From: Myxococcales bacterium | GTDB taxonomy: Bacteria > Myxococcota_A > Polyangia > Polyangiales > Ga0077539 | Assembly (NCBI GenBank): GCA_030652255.1 | Contig: JAUSAZ010000137.1 | Coordinates: 1-53,452 of the forward strand | Length of the DNA stretch: 53,452 nucleotides | Direction: 5' to 3' | Shown: piece by piece, positions 17,150 to 25,995 of the stretch | Numbering within the stretch: the stretch's first letter is position 1 | How the letters are laid out: each line of letters opens with the position of its first letter | Program-made: the position numbers and the translations under genes | Notes under the pieces: model-generated | The model's input: only the letters and a program-made list of their open reading frames with translations | What the model was told of the DNA's origin: nothing | Database searches by the model: none

Positions 17150-18126
17150 GCCTCCGCGTCGGCCTGGTGGGCGCCGGCGACGCCGCGGGGCACCACGCCC
17201 GCGCGCTCAACGCCCTCCACGCCGACGACACCGCCCGCTGGTCGGGCGTGTGCGCCCGCGACCCCGCCCGCCTCGACGCCTTCTGCGACCGCCACGGCGC
17301 CCCGCCCGACGCCCTCCGCTCCGTCGACCTCGACCGCTTCCTCGACCCCGCCGCCCTCGACGCCGTCGTGCTCGCCACGCCCGACGGCCTGCACCCCGCG
17401 CACGTCACCCTCGCCGCCGCCCGCGGTCTCCACGTGCTCGTCGAGAAGCCCATCGCGCCCGACGCCGCCACCGCCCTCGCCCTCGTCGACGCCTGCCGCG
17501 CCGCGGGCGTGCGCCTCGGCGCCGGCTACCACCTCCGGCACCACGCCGGGCACCGCAGCGTCCGCGACAACCTCCGCGCGCTCATCGGCCCGCTGCGCCA
17601 CGTCGACGTCCGCTGGGCGTGGCCCGACCCTGCCCGCGACGGCTGGCGCGCCCGCGGCCGCGACGCCCGCTGGTGGGCCCTCGCCGCCCTCGGCACCCAC
17701 GCCCTCGACCTCGCGCAGTGGTTCGCGGGCGACGGCGCGCCCGTCGTGCACGGCGGCTGGATGCGACCTGCGAGCGGCATCGACGAGGCGGCGGGGATGA
17801 GCGCCTCCTTCGGCGACGAGGTGACCGCGCACGTCTGGGTGTCGGTCGAGCAGCGGGCCGCGCCCCGGGTGCTGCTCGCTGGCCTCGACGGCGAGCTCGA
17901 GGCCGTCGGCACCCTCGGAGCGCGAGGCGCCGGCGCCATCACCCTGCGACGCGGCGGGGGCGAGCGGCTGGTGGTTCCCTTCGACGGGTGTGACCCCTAT
18001 GAAGCACAGCTGAGGGCCTTCGTCGCGGCGGTGCGCGAGGGTCGCGACCCCGACGCCTCGGGCGACGACGGCGCCCGCAACGTCGCCCTCCTCGAACAAT
18101 GGACCCACCTCGCGCGCAGGACCTGA
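17140..18126 (+). CDS. Gfo/Idh/MocA-family NAD(P)-dependent oxidoreductase
   Basis: A 328-residue dehydrogenase of the glucose-fructose oxidoreductase/inositol dehydrogenase family. The N-terminal Rossmann motif VGLVGAGDAAGHHAR, the VVLATPDGLHPAH strand and the signature VLVEKPIAPDA (catalytic Lys of the EKP motif) are present. The middle has GAGYHLRHHAGHR and THALDLAQWF. GTG at 17140 puts the Rossmann strand at the expected place and overlaps the previous gene by 10 bp. The following oxygenase-like gene begins 4 bp after its stop, so the two probably act in one small pathway on a sugar- or inositol-like compound; that link is inference. Confidence 0.85.
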   Translation: MVLSLRVGLVGAGDAAGHHARALNALHADDTARWSGVCARDPARLDAFCDRHGAPPDALRSVDLDRFLDPAALDAVVLATPDGLHPAHVTLAAARGLHVLVEKPIAPDAATALALVDACRAAGVRLGAGYHLRHHAGHRSVRDNLRALIGPLRHVDVRWAWPDPARDGWRARGRDARWWALAALGTHALDLAQWFAGDGAPVVHGGWMRPASGIDEAAGMSASFGDEVTAHVWVSVEQRAAPRVLLAGLDGELEAVGTLGARGAGAITLRRGGGERLVVPFDGCDPYEAQLRAFVAAVREGRDPDASGDDGARNVALLEQWTHLARRT

Positions 18127-18130
18127 AGCC

Positions 18131-19132
18131 ATGGACGAGCCCACCCCCACCGAGGCCCTGCGCGACGGCGTGCTGCGCGTCGAGCGCCTGAGCTACCGCG
18201 GCAAGCACTACCGCCTGCCGGTGTTCGACGCCGCCCGCCCGGTGCTCCTACGCTCGCGCCCCGAGCGGGCCTCGCTCGCCTCCTCGGCCGACTCGCTGGT
18301 GCTGCGCGACGTGCACTCGCTCTGGGACCCCGGCCGCTTCCTCGAGCCCCGGCGGCCGGTGTCCCTGGGGCTGCTGGGCGCCGACGAGCTCGCGGTGTTC
18401 ACCACGCCGGGCGCGGTGCGGGTGCTCGACCTGCCCATCAAGATGCCCGACTGCGACGAGTACCGGCTGCCGCGCGCGCTCGCGCAGTTCGCGGGGGTGG
18501 TGCAGCGCATCATCGACGTCGAGCACGCGATCAACCCCCAGCACGCCGACTACCACGCGTACCTCACCATCGATCAGCGGCCCGTGACGCCGGGCACGCT
18601 GCACCGCGAGGCGCCGTGCCACGTCGACGGCTTCCAGGGCGCGCGCTGGCACCCGCGCTGCCGCGTCAACCACTCGTACACGGTGTCCGACGTGCTGCCG
18701 ACGGCGTACTACCCGCAGCCCTTCGACTTCGCGGGCCTCGACGAGCGCGTGCACGACTACTTCTGGGAGATGAACGCCCAGGTCGCCGACACCGCCGAGG
18801 CCCACCGATGGCAGCCGCGTCCCGCGGAGCTCACCCTCATGGACGCGTACTGCGTGCACCGCGGCGTCGAGGCCGAGGCCCCCACGGAGCGCACCTGGCT
18901 GCGCCTCTCCTTCGAGGAGCGGCGGCGGGTGTTCGACCGGCTGGGCAACGCGCACAACCCGCTCTTCGACTACGCCTGGGAGATGGTCGAGCGCGACATC
19001 GAGCAGCTCCACCTGGTGGCCTTTCGCGAGGGCGGCGACCCCTCGCTGCGGGTGTTTCCGTGGCAGGACACCGAGGGTCGACCGCTGCCTCCGGGCGCGC
19101 CCAAGACGCGGCCGAGGCTGCGGCCGCGGTAG
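18131..19132 (+). CDS. Unknown protein with features of a 2-oxoglutarate/Fe(II) oxygenase
   Basis: A 333-residue soluble protein I cannot assign to a named family. His164-x-Asp166 (CHVDGFQG) followed by His243 (YCVHRG) and Arg254 or Arg258 (TERTWLRLSF) has the order and spacing of the iron- and 2-oxoglutarate-binding residues of double-stranded beta-helix oxygenases. The last 65 residues (from about 265) are extra. It starts 4 bp after the oxidoreductase gene. It converges with the MFS gene, the stops being 4 bp apart. The oxygenase reading is inference from motif spacing. Confidence 0.6.
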   Translation: MDEPTPTEALRDGVLRVERLSYRGKHYRLPVFDAARPVLLRSRPERASLASSADSLVLRDVHSLWDPGRFLEPRRPVSLGLLGADELAVFTTPGAVRVLDLPIKMPDCDEYRLPRALAQFAGVVQRIIDVEHAINPQHADYHAYLTIDQRPVTPGTLHREAPCHVDGFQGARWHPRCRVNHSYTVSDVLPTAYYPQPFDFAGLDERVHDYFWEMNAQVADTAEAHRWQPRPAELTLMDAYCVHRGVEAEAPTERTWLRLSFEERRRVFDRLGNAHNPLFDYAWEMVERDIEQLHLVAFREGGDPSLRVFPWQDTEGRPLPPGAPKTRPRLRPR

Positions 19133-19136
19133 TCGG

Positions 19137-20327
19137 TCACCCGGTCGATCGGGCGGCGGCCGGGTCGTCGCTGGCGTAGAGGGCGCCGAAGCCCGCGAAG
19201 GCCACCCAGAGCGCCGCGAGGTGCGCGAGCATCCCAGCGCCGCCGAAGCGCTCGAAGAGCACGCTCGACACCGGCGGACCCAGCAGCATCCCCGCCGCGT
19301 AGAAGGCGTTGTAGATGGCGTTGGAGCGGCTGTAGTTCCAGGGCTCGGTGACGACCCCCTGGAGGGCGAGGCTCACCGGCGAGATGGACGCCAGCGTCGC
19401 GCCCGCGACGAACACCGCGGCGGCCATGAAGCCGAAGCGATCGAGCAGGATGAAAGAAGCCGTCATGGCCGCGCCCACCACGGCGAGGACGCGCATCACC
19501 TTGAGGTGCCCCACGCGGTCGGCCACGCGGCCCGCGACGTTGGAGAAGAGGAGCATCCCCGCCGCGAAGAAGGCCGGCACCAGGATGGTCTGCTCGCGCG
19601 CGATGCCCTTCGACTCGATGAGAAACAGCGGGAGGAACAGCACCACCGAGGCCTGGAAGTACCCGTAGGCGAAGGTGCCGAAGCACGAGGTCTTGATGCG
19701 CCAGAGCAGGGTCCACGCGCTCACCGGCGGGCCGTCGGCGACGGCGTCGTGGCCGTGGGTCTCGGGCACGTCGGCGTCGAGCTGCGTGAGCACGAGGGCG
19801 GCCGCGGCGAGCGCGAGCACCCCGGAGGCCATGAAGGCCGTGGAGGTGGGCGCGACGGTGACGATCCAGCGCGCGACGAGCGGCCCGACGACGTACCCGA
19901 TGGCGACGGCGACCGCGTACAGGCTGGTGACGTAGGCCTTGTGGTCGGCGCGGGCGCGGGACAGCAGGATGGTCTCGCTGCTCACCCACACGCCGACGGA
20001 GAAGGCGCCGTCGAGGGAGCGCGCGGCGGCGATGGCGCCGTAGGTGCCGAGGTGCGGGAAGAGCGACACGCACGCGGCGTAGCCGAGGAGCGAGGCGACC
20101 AGCACGGCGCGCGCGGAGAAGCGCCGGATGAGCGCGCCCATCGGCAGCGAGAGCGCGACGATGCCGAGCGCGAACCACGCCGCGAGGGTGCCGATGTCGT
20201 GCTTGGTGAAATGGCGCGCGTCGAGGTGCAGCGACGTGAGCGCGATGGAGACGCCGTAGCCCGCGCCGAGCAGGAGCGTGGCGCCGAAGATGACGAGGAT
20301 GTTGCGGTCGCCGATGCGCTGGAGCAC
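19137..20327 (-). CDS. Major facilitator superfamily transporter
   Basis: A 396-residue inner-membrane protein with about twelve hydrophobic segments in two halves joined by a hydrophilic loop near residues 195-215 (VPETHGHDAVADG). The loop after TM2 (GALIRRFSARAVLVASLLG) is the MFS A-motif equivalent. The substrate cannot be read from sequence; drug/sugar efflux types are possible. It starts with GTG at 20327, 54 bp downstream of the stop of the membrane-protein gene (20382) on the same strand, so the two may share a transcript. It faces the oxidoreductase/oxygenase pair, and a transport role for their product is speculation. Confidence 0.86.
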   Translation of the reverse strand: MLQRIGDRNILVIFGATLLLGAGYGVSIALTSLHLDARHFTKHDIGTLAAWFALGIVALSLPMGALIRRFSARAVLVASLLGYAACVSLFPHLGTYGAIAAARSLDGAFSVGVWVSSETILLSRARADHKAYVTSLYAVAVAIGYVVGPLVARWIVTVAPTSTAFMASGVLALAAAALVLTQLDADVPETHGHDAVADGPPVSAWTLLWRIKTSCFGTFAYGYFQASVVLFLPLFLIESKGIAREQTILVPAFFAAGMLLFSNVAGRVADRVGHLKVMRVLAVVGAAMTASFILLDRFGFMAAAVFVAGATLASISPVSLALQGVVTEPWNYSRSNAIYNAFYAAGMLLGPPVSSVLFERFGGAGMLAHLAALWVAFAGFGALYASDDPAAARSTG

Positions 20328-20381
20328 TGGAGCGGAAGGTACCGGGGACGGGGCGAGGCGGGGGCGATGAAACGGCGCCGG

Positions 20382-20963
20382 TCAGACCATCGGCGGGCAC
20401 TTCGCGAGGAAGGCCTCGCCGGCGCCCTTGAGCTTCACCACGCGGCCGTCGATGAAGGTCGGCACCACCAGCCGCGCGCCGACGATGGCGACGATGAGCG
20501 CGATGAGGCCGCCGAGCGGGACGAGGGCGCAGGCGACGCCCACCGGGTCGCCGTCCCGGGCCGTGAAGGTGGACATGTAGGCAAGCGGCCCGACCACAGA
20601 CACCACCAGGATGGCGAGCGCCGCCCAGATGGCCTTCAGCCGCCGCACCCGGTGGAGCTCGCACACCGGCACGTCGAGCTCCGCGCGCTGGCTCACGAGG
20701 GTCGCGACGATGGCGTACACGAGAACGCCCGGAAACGCCGCCAGCAGGTAGAGCCAGGGGTTGTGCCACATGAGCTTCGTGCGGACGGTGCGCTGCGCGG
20801 GCGCTCCGCACTTCACGCAGCACATCGGGAAGGCCACGCCCTTGGAGAGCACCATCAGCGGGCCCTCGCGCCAGACCGTCCAGTCGGGCCGCGGCTCGGC
20901 GGTGCGATAGAAGGACGAAGGGTCGTGGTCGGCCGGAGGCTGCGCGGTGTTCACGACCACCAT
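20382..20963 (-). CDS. Small membrane protein with N-terminal CxxC
   Basis: A 193-residue unknown protein. CCVKCGAPAQ at about residue 48 could be half of a metal site, with a possible second half VCELHR near 99. Hydrophobic segments lie at about 70-90, 112-132 and 143-165. The tail RVVKLKGAGEAFLAKCPP follows the last segment. I recognise no family and give no function. ATG at 20963 is unambiguous. It is upstream of the MFS gene on the same strand. Confidence 0.75.
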   Translation of the reverse strand: MVVVNTAQPPADHDPSSFYRTAEPRPDWTVWREGPLMVLSKGVAFPMCCVKCGAPAQRTVRTKLMWHNPWLYLLAAFPGVLVYAIVATLVSQRAELDVPVCELHRVRRLKAIWAALAILVVSVVGPLAYMSTFTARDGDPVGVACALVPLGGLIALIVAIVGARLVVPTFIDGRVVKLKGAGEAFLAKCPPMV

Positions 20964-21006
20964 CGGTACGCCCGGTGGGGCCGTCCCCGCAAGCGGGCCC
21001 GGGAGC

Positions 21007-22059
21007 TCAGCCCCCCTGCGCGATCCAGCTCGCCAGCTCGCCCACGATCACCCGCGGCGCCCGCCGCAGGGCCGCCACGTCCGCCGAGCCGGTGAGCAGC
21101 ATCACCGCGCGCAGCTCGCGCTCCACGCCGTCGAGGTAGGCCTCCGCGCCCGCGCGTCCGCCCTCCCGGTGGGCCTTCAGCACCGGGCGCGCGATGCCCG
21201 CCACCGTCGCGCCCAGCGCGATCGCCCGCGCCGCGTCGCCGCCGGTGAACACCCCGCCGGTGGCGATGATCGTCTCGAAGCCCGCCGCCGCCGTGATGGC
21301 CACGCTCGCGGCCGTCGGCACGCCCCAGTCCCAGAGCGCCTCGCCCAGCGCGCGCGCCCCGCCCTCCGCGCGCAGCGTCTCGACGCCCACCCACGAGGTG
21401 CCGCCCGCGCCGCTCACGTCGACGTGCCGCACGCCCGCCGCCCGGAGCTTCTTCGCCGCCGCCGCGCCGATGCCGTTGCCGGTCTCCTTGGCCACCACCG
21501 GCACGTCGAAGTCGGCCGCCATCTCCCGGAAGAACTCCACCCCCCCGCGGAAGTCGCGGTCGCCGCCCGGCTGCACGAGCTCCATCGCGGGGTTGAGGTG
21601 CACGCAGAGCGCGTCGGCCCCCACGTCGCGCACGAGGCCGCGCAGCACGTCGCGGCCCATCTGCCGCCCCTGCACCATGCCCACGTTGCCCAGCACCAGG
21701 GTGGTGGGCGCCACCTCGCGCACGGCGTAGGTCCACGCCACGTCGCCCTTGCGCTGCATCGCGCGCTGGCTGCCGAGCCCGAAGCCGTACCCGCGCGCCT
21801 CGGCGATGGCCGCCAGGTCGCGGTTGATCGCCGCCGCCTCGGCGGTGCCGCCGGTCATCGCGGCGATGAGCAGCGGGAAGCGCAGGGTCTTGCCCAGCAC
21901 GGTCACCCGCGTGTCGAGCGCGTCGGCGTCGAGGTCGGGCAGCGAGTCGTGCACCAGGCGCACGCACGACAGCAGCGTGGTGGCCTCGCGGAAGCCCACG
22001 TCGCCGGTGGCGCAGAGGTCGATGTGGTCGCGCTTGCGCTGGCTGATGTCGTTGCTCAT
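21007..22059 (-). CDS. fni: Type 2 isopentenyl-diphosphate delta-isomerase
   Basis: A 350-residue FMN enzyme interconverting isopentenyl and dimethylallyl diphosphate for isoprenoid, carotenoid and quinone synthesis. Diagnostic motifs are RKRDHIDLC at the N terminus, LIAAMTGGT, GLGSQRAM, HLNPAMELVQP, VVAKETGNGIG, VDVSGAGGTSW and the C-terminal GGVFTGGDAARAIALGA for the flavin phosphate. The length is usual. It is not linked to mevalonate or carotenoid genes here. The 44-bp gap to the small membrane-protein gene (20963) is too short to hold much regulation. Confidence 0.95.
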   Translation of the reverse strand: MSNDISQRKRDHIDLCATGDVGFREATTLLSCVRLVHDSLPDLDADALDTRVTVLGKTLRFPLLIAAMTGGTAEAAAINRDLAAIAEARGYGFGLGSQRAMQRKGDVAWTYAVREVAPTTLVLGNVGMVQGRQMGRDVLRGLVRDVGADALCVHLNPAMELVQPGGDRDFRGGVEFFREMAADFDVPVVAKETGNGIGAAAAKKLRAAGVRHVDVSGAGGTSWVGVETLRAEGGARALGEALWDWGVPTAASVAITAAAGFETIIATGGVFTGGDAARAIALGATVAGIARPVLKAHREGGRAGAEAYLDGVERELRAVMLLTGSADVAALRRAPRVIVGELASWIAQGG

Positions 22060-22211
22060 GACGGTGCCGCTGGCTCCTGGGGTCGTTAGGGGGTGACGGG
22101 TTAGCGGTGAACGGCAGGCGCGTCCAGGGCAACAAGACCCATCGCACGGACGCGTGGGCGCCCGTCGCGTCTTGACGCCTTCGGTCCGATCGAAGGAGCA
22201 GTGGCATCGCC

Positions 22212-23267
22212 GTGGATGTGACCTTGTTGAAATTCGATGCAGTGCGAAGCGCGCTCGCCCTGGCAGCGTTTGGAGTCACCGGGTGCCTCGCGTGGTTCCA
22301 GGGAGACGTCGACGCCGTCGCGATGACGCCCGACGCGGGCGCCGTCGACGCGGTCGTCGATCGCCCCGCCCCCCGCGACGCGGGCGTCGCACCCATCGAC
22401 GCGGCCCGCGACCGCCCGGCGGTCCCTGCCGACGTCACCCTCGCCGCCCCCGGCGAGCCCGCCACGCGCGACCCCTCCCTGGTCTGCGCGCAGTGGCGGG
22501 CCCTCACCGACGACCTCGCCGGCCTCGCCCGCTGGAGCGCCGGCGCGACGCCCTGCGACCCGGGCTCCCTCCCGGCGGCCACCCGCGCGGCGGCGGTGCG
22601 CTATACCAACGCCTTCCGCTGGCTGGCGGGCCTCGCCCCGGTGCGCGACGACGCCGCCCAGAGCGCCGCCGCGCAGGCGTGCGCGGTGCTCATCGAGCGC
22701 AACGGCGAGCTCCAGCACACGCCCCCGATGAGCTGGGCCTGCTGGTCGCAGCTCGGGTACCAGGGCACGTCGAGCAGCAACATCACCGGGCTCCGCGGCT
22801 TCACGATGACCGTGCGCGACGCCATCGGCGGATGGATCGACGACAGCCGCGACCTCAGCCGCACCCTCGGCCACCGGCGCTGGATGCTGTCTCCGCCGCT
22901 GAGCAGCGTCGGGTACGGGCAGTCCAGCGGCTACGCGTGCCTGCACATCCTCGGCGCCACCGAGCACCCCCGCACGCGCTCCTGGGTCGCCTGGCCCAAC
23001 GCGGGCCCGACGCCCACCGAGGCGATGACCCGGATCTGGTCGTTCTCCGCGGCCTCGCTCGGGGTCGGCGCCAGCACCCGCGTCGAGGTCACCCGCGACG
23101 GCGCACCGGTGACCGTCTCGGCGCAGGTGCGCGCGGGCAACTACGGCGACCCGACGGTCTCCTGGGAGATGCCCGCCATAACCGCCGGGGCCGTGTACAC
23201 AGTGCGCGTCTCGGGCCTCGCGGGCGCCGACGTGCGCTACGAGGTGCGCCCGGTGGCGTGCCCCTGA
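22212..23267 (+). CDS. CAP/SCP-domain lipoprotein
   Basis: A 351-residue exported protein. A hydrophobic leader ends in VTGC (lipobox, Cys about 25). It is followed by an Asp/Ala/Pro linker (residues 35-85) and a CAP (SCP/PR1) domain from about 115 to 235: RYTNAFRWLAGL, AAQACAVLIERNGELQHTPP, and GHRRWMLSPPLSSVGYG. A beta-sandwich-like tail follows. CAP proteins are extracellular with varied roles; the bacterial ones are mostly uncharacterised. The GTG at 22212 has AAGGAG 13 nt upstream, rather far; GTG at 22218 is an alternative that leaves the signal peptide intact. It converges with the lipin-like gene. Confidence 0.82.
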   Translation: MDVTLLKFDAVRSALALAAFGVTGCLAWFQGDVDAVAMTPDAGAVDAVVDRPAPRDAGVAPIDAARDRPAVPADVTLAAPGEPATRDPSLVCAQWRALTDDLAGLARWSAGATPCDPGSLPAATRAAAVRYTNAFRWLAGLAPVRDDAAQSAAAQACAVLIERNGELQHTPPMSWACWSQLGYQGTSSSNITGLRGFTMTVRDAIGGWIDDSRDLSRTLGHRRWMLSPPLSSVGYGQSSGYACLHILGATEHPRTRSWVAWPNAGPTPTEAMTRIWSFSAASLGVGASTRVEVTRDGAPVTVSAQVRAGNYGDPTVSWEMPAITAGAVYTVRVSGLAGADVRYEVRPVACP

Positions 23268-23275
23268 GCTGAGCC

Positions 23276-24508
23276 TCAGCGGCAGTAGCGCGGGCCCTCG
23301 GAGAGCGGCGCCGCGAGGGTGCGATAGTCGTTGTTGAGCTGACCGCCGCGGCGGTCGCCGGTGAAGCGGTAGTAGTACGCGCCGGACGCGGGGATGCCCG
23401 CGGCGTCGTAGGCCTGCGCGTCGGTGTCGGTGTTGCCGAAGCCGTACTCCACCGGGCGCCCGAGGCGCGAGCGCAGGATGAGCAGCTCGTCGCGCTTGAA
23501 GGTGAAGGCCGGCGCCCCGGTGGCGCCCGTGAGGTTGAGCATCGTGTGCACGAGCCCGGAGGGGAGCGCCCGCTCGCGGGTCCACTGGTGCGTGCGGGCG
23601 GTGAGCCACTCGGGGCGCGCGGTGAGGTAGAAGATGATGAAGCCGCGCCGCGCGAGCGCCCAGAGGGCCTCCGGGGAGCCCGCGTTGACGGCGGGCGAGG
23701 CGCCGCCGAAGACGGTGATCCACTCGGCGGTCTCGCTCTCGGTGAGCGTGCCGTCGACGTCGGTGACGGCGACGTGCGCGTCGGGGGAAAGCACCTCGAT
23801 GTACTGGTCGGCGACGGTGCGGTCGCCGCGCACGACGTAGCGGAGGCGATGGCGGCCGACGCCGAGGCGCGCGCTCTCGGGGATGGGGAAGTACACGAGG
23901 CCGCCGTTGTCGACGACGCCCTCGATGGTGGCGTGGGCGCCGTCGCGGGTGGTGCGCGCCTCACCGAGCCGCTCCCACGTGCGGCAGTTGCGGAGCAGGA
24001 AGATCTCGACGTCCTCGTCCGTGAGGTCGTCGTCGGCGGCGCCGTAGGCGAAGCGCGCGATGCCCCACTGGGCGTCGGCGGGGCGCAGGAAGAGGTCGCG
24101 GCCGCGGTGACGCGCGGCGCCGAGCGCCACGGTGAGCCGCGTCGTGAGGTGCCGCCAGGAGGTCATCGCCGAGGGCGGCGGCGGCGCGACGTCGCAGCTC
24201 GGAGGCTCGTCGCAGGACGTCGGCCCGTCGGGAGCGACGGGGACGTCCTCGACGACGACGGGGACGTCCTCGATCACGACCGGCGCATCGACCGTCGTGA
24301 TGGGTACATCGACGGCCGTGACAGGTGCATCAACCGCCGTGACGGGAGCGTCCGGGACGCCGGCGTCCTGGTCGAGGTCGGGGATCTCAGGGAGGCGGAA
24401 GGTGTCGGCGGCGGCGTCGCGGGTCGCCCCGGGGTCGGCCTGATCGGCGCCCCCGCTGCACGCCGAGAGGGTCAACGAGAGGAGCGCCCAGGGCTTGAGG
24501 GAGGCCAT
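23276..24508 (-). CDS. Lipoprotein with lipin-like (LNS2) phosphatase domain
   Basis: A 410-residue protein. The lipobox LSAC puts the lipidated Cys at residue 17. Residues 50-95 are tandem V-D-[AV]-P-[VI]-T repeats, encoded by near-identical roughly 24-bp units. From about 245 there is an HAD-type LNS2 module: VAVTDVDGTLTESE (Asp250/Asp252), FIIFYLTARPEWLTARTHQW, and FKRDELLILRS, ending YGFGNTDTDAQAY. Eukaryotic lipins use this module to dephosphorylate phosphatidate; here it would lie outside the inner membrane. The preceding beta domain (HRLRYVVRGDRTV) may bind substrate. Its start codon lies within a perfect hairpin. Confidence 0.82.
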   Translation of the reverse strand: MASLKPWALLSLTLSACSGGADQADPGATRDAAADTFRLPEIPDLDQDAGVPDAPVTAVDAPVTAVDVPITTVDAPVVIEDVPVVVEDVPVAPDGPTSCDEPPSCDVAPPPPSAMTSWRHLTTRLTVALGAARHRGRDLFLRPADAQWGIARFAYGAADDDLTDEDVEIFLLRNCRTWERLGEARTTRDGAHATIEGVVDNGGLVYFPIPESARLGVGRHRLRYVVRGDRTVADQYIEVLSPDAHVAVTDVDGTLTESETAEWITVFGGASPAVNAGSPEALWALARRGFIIFYLTARPEWLTARTHQWTRERALPSGLVHTMLNLTGATGAPAFTFKRDELLILRSRLGRPVEYGFGNTDTDAQAYDAAGIPASGAYYYRFTGDRRGGQLNNDYRTLAAPLSEGPRYCR

Positions 24509-24530
24509 CGTGCGCGCGAATGTCGCACGA
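24506..24530. promoter_or_regulatory. 9-bp perfect hairpin covering the lipin-like start codon
   Basis: CATCGTGCG and CGCACGATG pair perfectly around a 7-nt loop. On the minus strand the 3' arm ends in the ATG of the gene at 24508, and no Shine-Dalgarno sequence is seen outside the stem. It lies 40 bp after the citrate synthase stop. It could be an operator, a terminator without T-tract, or an RNA structure that hides the start codon. Confidence 0.45.
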
Positions 24531-24569
24531 TGGACACGCGCGCGAAACCGCCGCGGTGACGGTGAAGGG

Positions 24570-25850
24570 TCAGCGCTGGTCGATGCCGACGTAGTTGCGC
24601 TCGGTGGCGCCGGTGTAGATCTGGCGGGGGCGGCCGATGGGGGTCTTGAGGGCGTTCATCTCGCGCCAGTGCGCGGTCCAGCCCGGGAGGCGGCCGAGGG
24701 CGAACATCACCGTGAACATGTTCGTCGGGATCTTCAGCGCGCGGTAGATGATGCCCGAGTAGAAGTCCACGTTGGGGTAGAGCTTGCGCGAGACGAAGTA
24801 GTCGTCCTTGAGCGCGGTCTCCTCCAGGCGGTGCGCGAGGTCGAGCAGCGGGTCGTCGATGCCGAGCTTCGCGAGCACCTTGTCGCAGGCGACCTTGATG
24901 ATCTTCGCGCGCGGGTCGAAGTTCTTGTAGACGCGGTGGCCGAAGCCCATGAGCAGGAACCCGGAGTTCTTGTCCTTGGCCTTGTCGACGTACTTCTGGA
25001 GGTTGTGCCCGTCGTTGTGGATCATCTCCAGCATCTCGAGCACCTCCTGGTTGGCGCCGCCGTGGCGCGGGCCCCAGAGCGCCGAGATGCCCGCGTTGAC
25101 CGACGTGAACAGGTTGGCCTTCGAGCTGCCGACGATGCGCACCGTCGACGTCGAGCAGTTCTGCTCGTGGTCGGCGTGGAGGATGAGCAGCAGGTCGAGG
25201 ATGGCGCGGATGTCGTCGTCGACCGCGTACTGCTCGGTGGGCACGCCGAAGAGGGTCTTCAGGAAGTTGGCGGTGTAGCCCAGCGAGGCGTCGGGGTAGA
25301 CGAAGGGCTGGTTCTTCGCGTGCTTGTAGCCCCAGGCGGCGAGCACCGGGAGCTGCGCGAGGATGCGGTGCGTGGCGAGCTCGACCTGCGCGGGCACGTT
25401 GGGGTCGTTGGCGTCTTCGTGGAAGGCCGAGAGCGCGTTGACCGCCGAGCCCAGCATCGCCATCGGGTGCGACGTGCGCGGGAAGGCCCGGTACAGGTGC
25501 TTGAGGTCTTCGGGCACCAGCGACTGCGCCGCGATGTTGGCCTGGAAGGTCGCCAGCTGCGACGCCGAGGGCAGCTCACCGTAGAGCAGGAGGTACGCGA
25601 CCTCGATGAAGGTCGACTTCTCCGCGAGCTGCTCGATGGGGTAGCCGCGGTACCGCAGGATGCCCTTCTCGCCGTCGAGGAAGGTGATCGCGCTGGTGGT
25701 CGACGCGGTGTTCATGAAGCCCGGGTCGAGGGTCACGAGCCCGCTGCCGGAGCGCAGCTTCGCGATGTCGATGCCGCCCTCCTTCTCCGACCCCACGGTG
25801 AGAGGGAATTCCAGTGTCTTGCCGTCGTACGTCAGGTTGATGTTCGCCAT
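24570..25850 (-). CDS. gltA: Citrate synthase
   Basis: A 426-residue type II citrate synthase that condenses oxaloacetate with acetyl-CoA at the entry to the TCA cycle. The catalytic His is in WGPRHGGANQEVLEM, the oxaloacetate-binding His in GFGHRVYKNFDPRA, and the Asp in LYPNVDFYSG. The N-terminal beta domain (INLTYDGKTLEFPLTVGSE) is typical of the hexameric Gram-negative form. The ATG at 25850 has GAGAGGA at 8 nt; an upstream in-frame extension to 25946 lacks family similarity. The 145-bp upstream gap is lower in GC in places and presumably holds its promoter. Confidence 0.97.
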   Translation of the reverse strand: MANINLTYDGKTLEFPLTVGSEKEGGIDIAKLRSGSGLVTLDPGFMNTASTTSAITFLDGEKGILRYRGYPIEQLAEKSTFIEVAYLLLYGELPSASQLATFQANIAAQSLVPEDLKHLYRAFPRTSHPMAMLGSAVNALSAFHEDANDPNVPAQVELATHRILAQLPVLAAWGYKHAKNQPFVYPDASLGYTANFLKTLFGVPTEQYAVDDDIRAILDLLLILHADHEQNCSTSTVRIVGSSKANLFTSVNAGISALWGPRHGGANQEVLEMLEMIHNDGHNLQKYVDKAKDKNSGFLLMGFGHRVYKNFDPRAKIIKVACDKVLAKLGIDDPLLDLAHRLEETALKDDYFVSRKLYPNVDFYSGIIYRALKIPTNMFTVMFALGRLPGWTAHWREMNALKTPIGRPRQIYTGATERNYVGIDQR

Positions 25851-25957
25851 CGGAGATTCCTCTCGAGGGATGCGGTTGCCGTTCGGGAGCGGGAGAATAC
25901 GCAAAGCGCCGCGGAGGTCCATGGGGTTCCGCACGCGCGACTTCAACCATCTTTCCA

Positions 25958-25980
25958 GGGGTGGCGCGATGCCACACCCC
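25958..25980 (-). terminator. Hairpin downstream of the VWA gene
   Basis: GGGGTGGC and GCCACACCCC pair around a 5-nt loop with one bulge, 16 bp after the VWA gene stop. There is no T-tract, so it is a weak terminator call. Confidence 0.3.
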
Positions 25981-25995
25981 CTCGCTGGTCGAAGC

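Noticed and set aside
17140..20327. Secondary-metabolite gene cluster
   Set aside because: No NRPS, PKS, terpene or RiPP core enzyme is present; the oxidoreductase, oxygenase and MFS genes alone are not enough.
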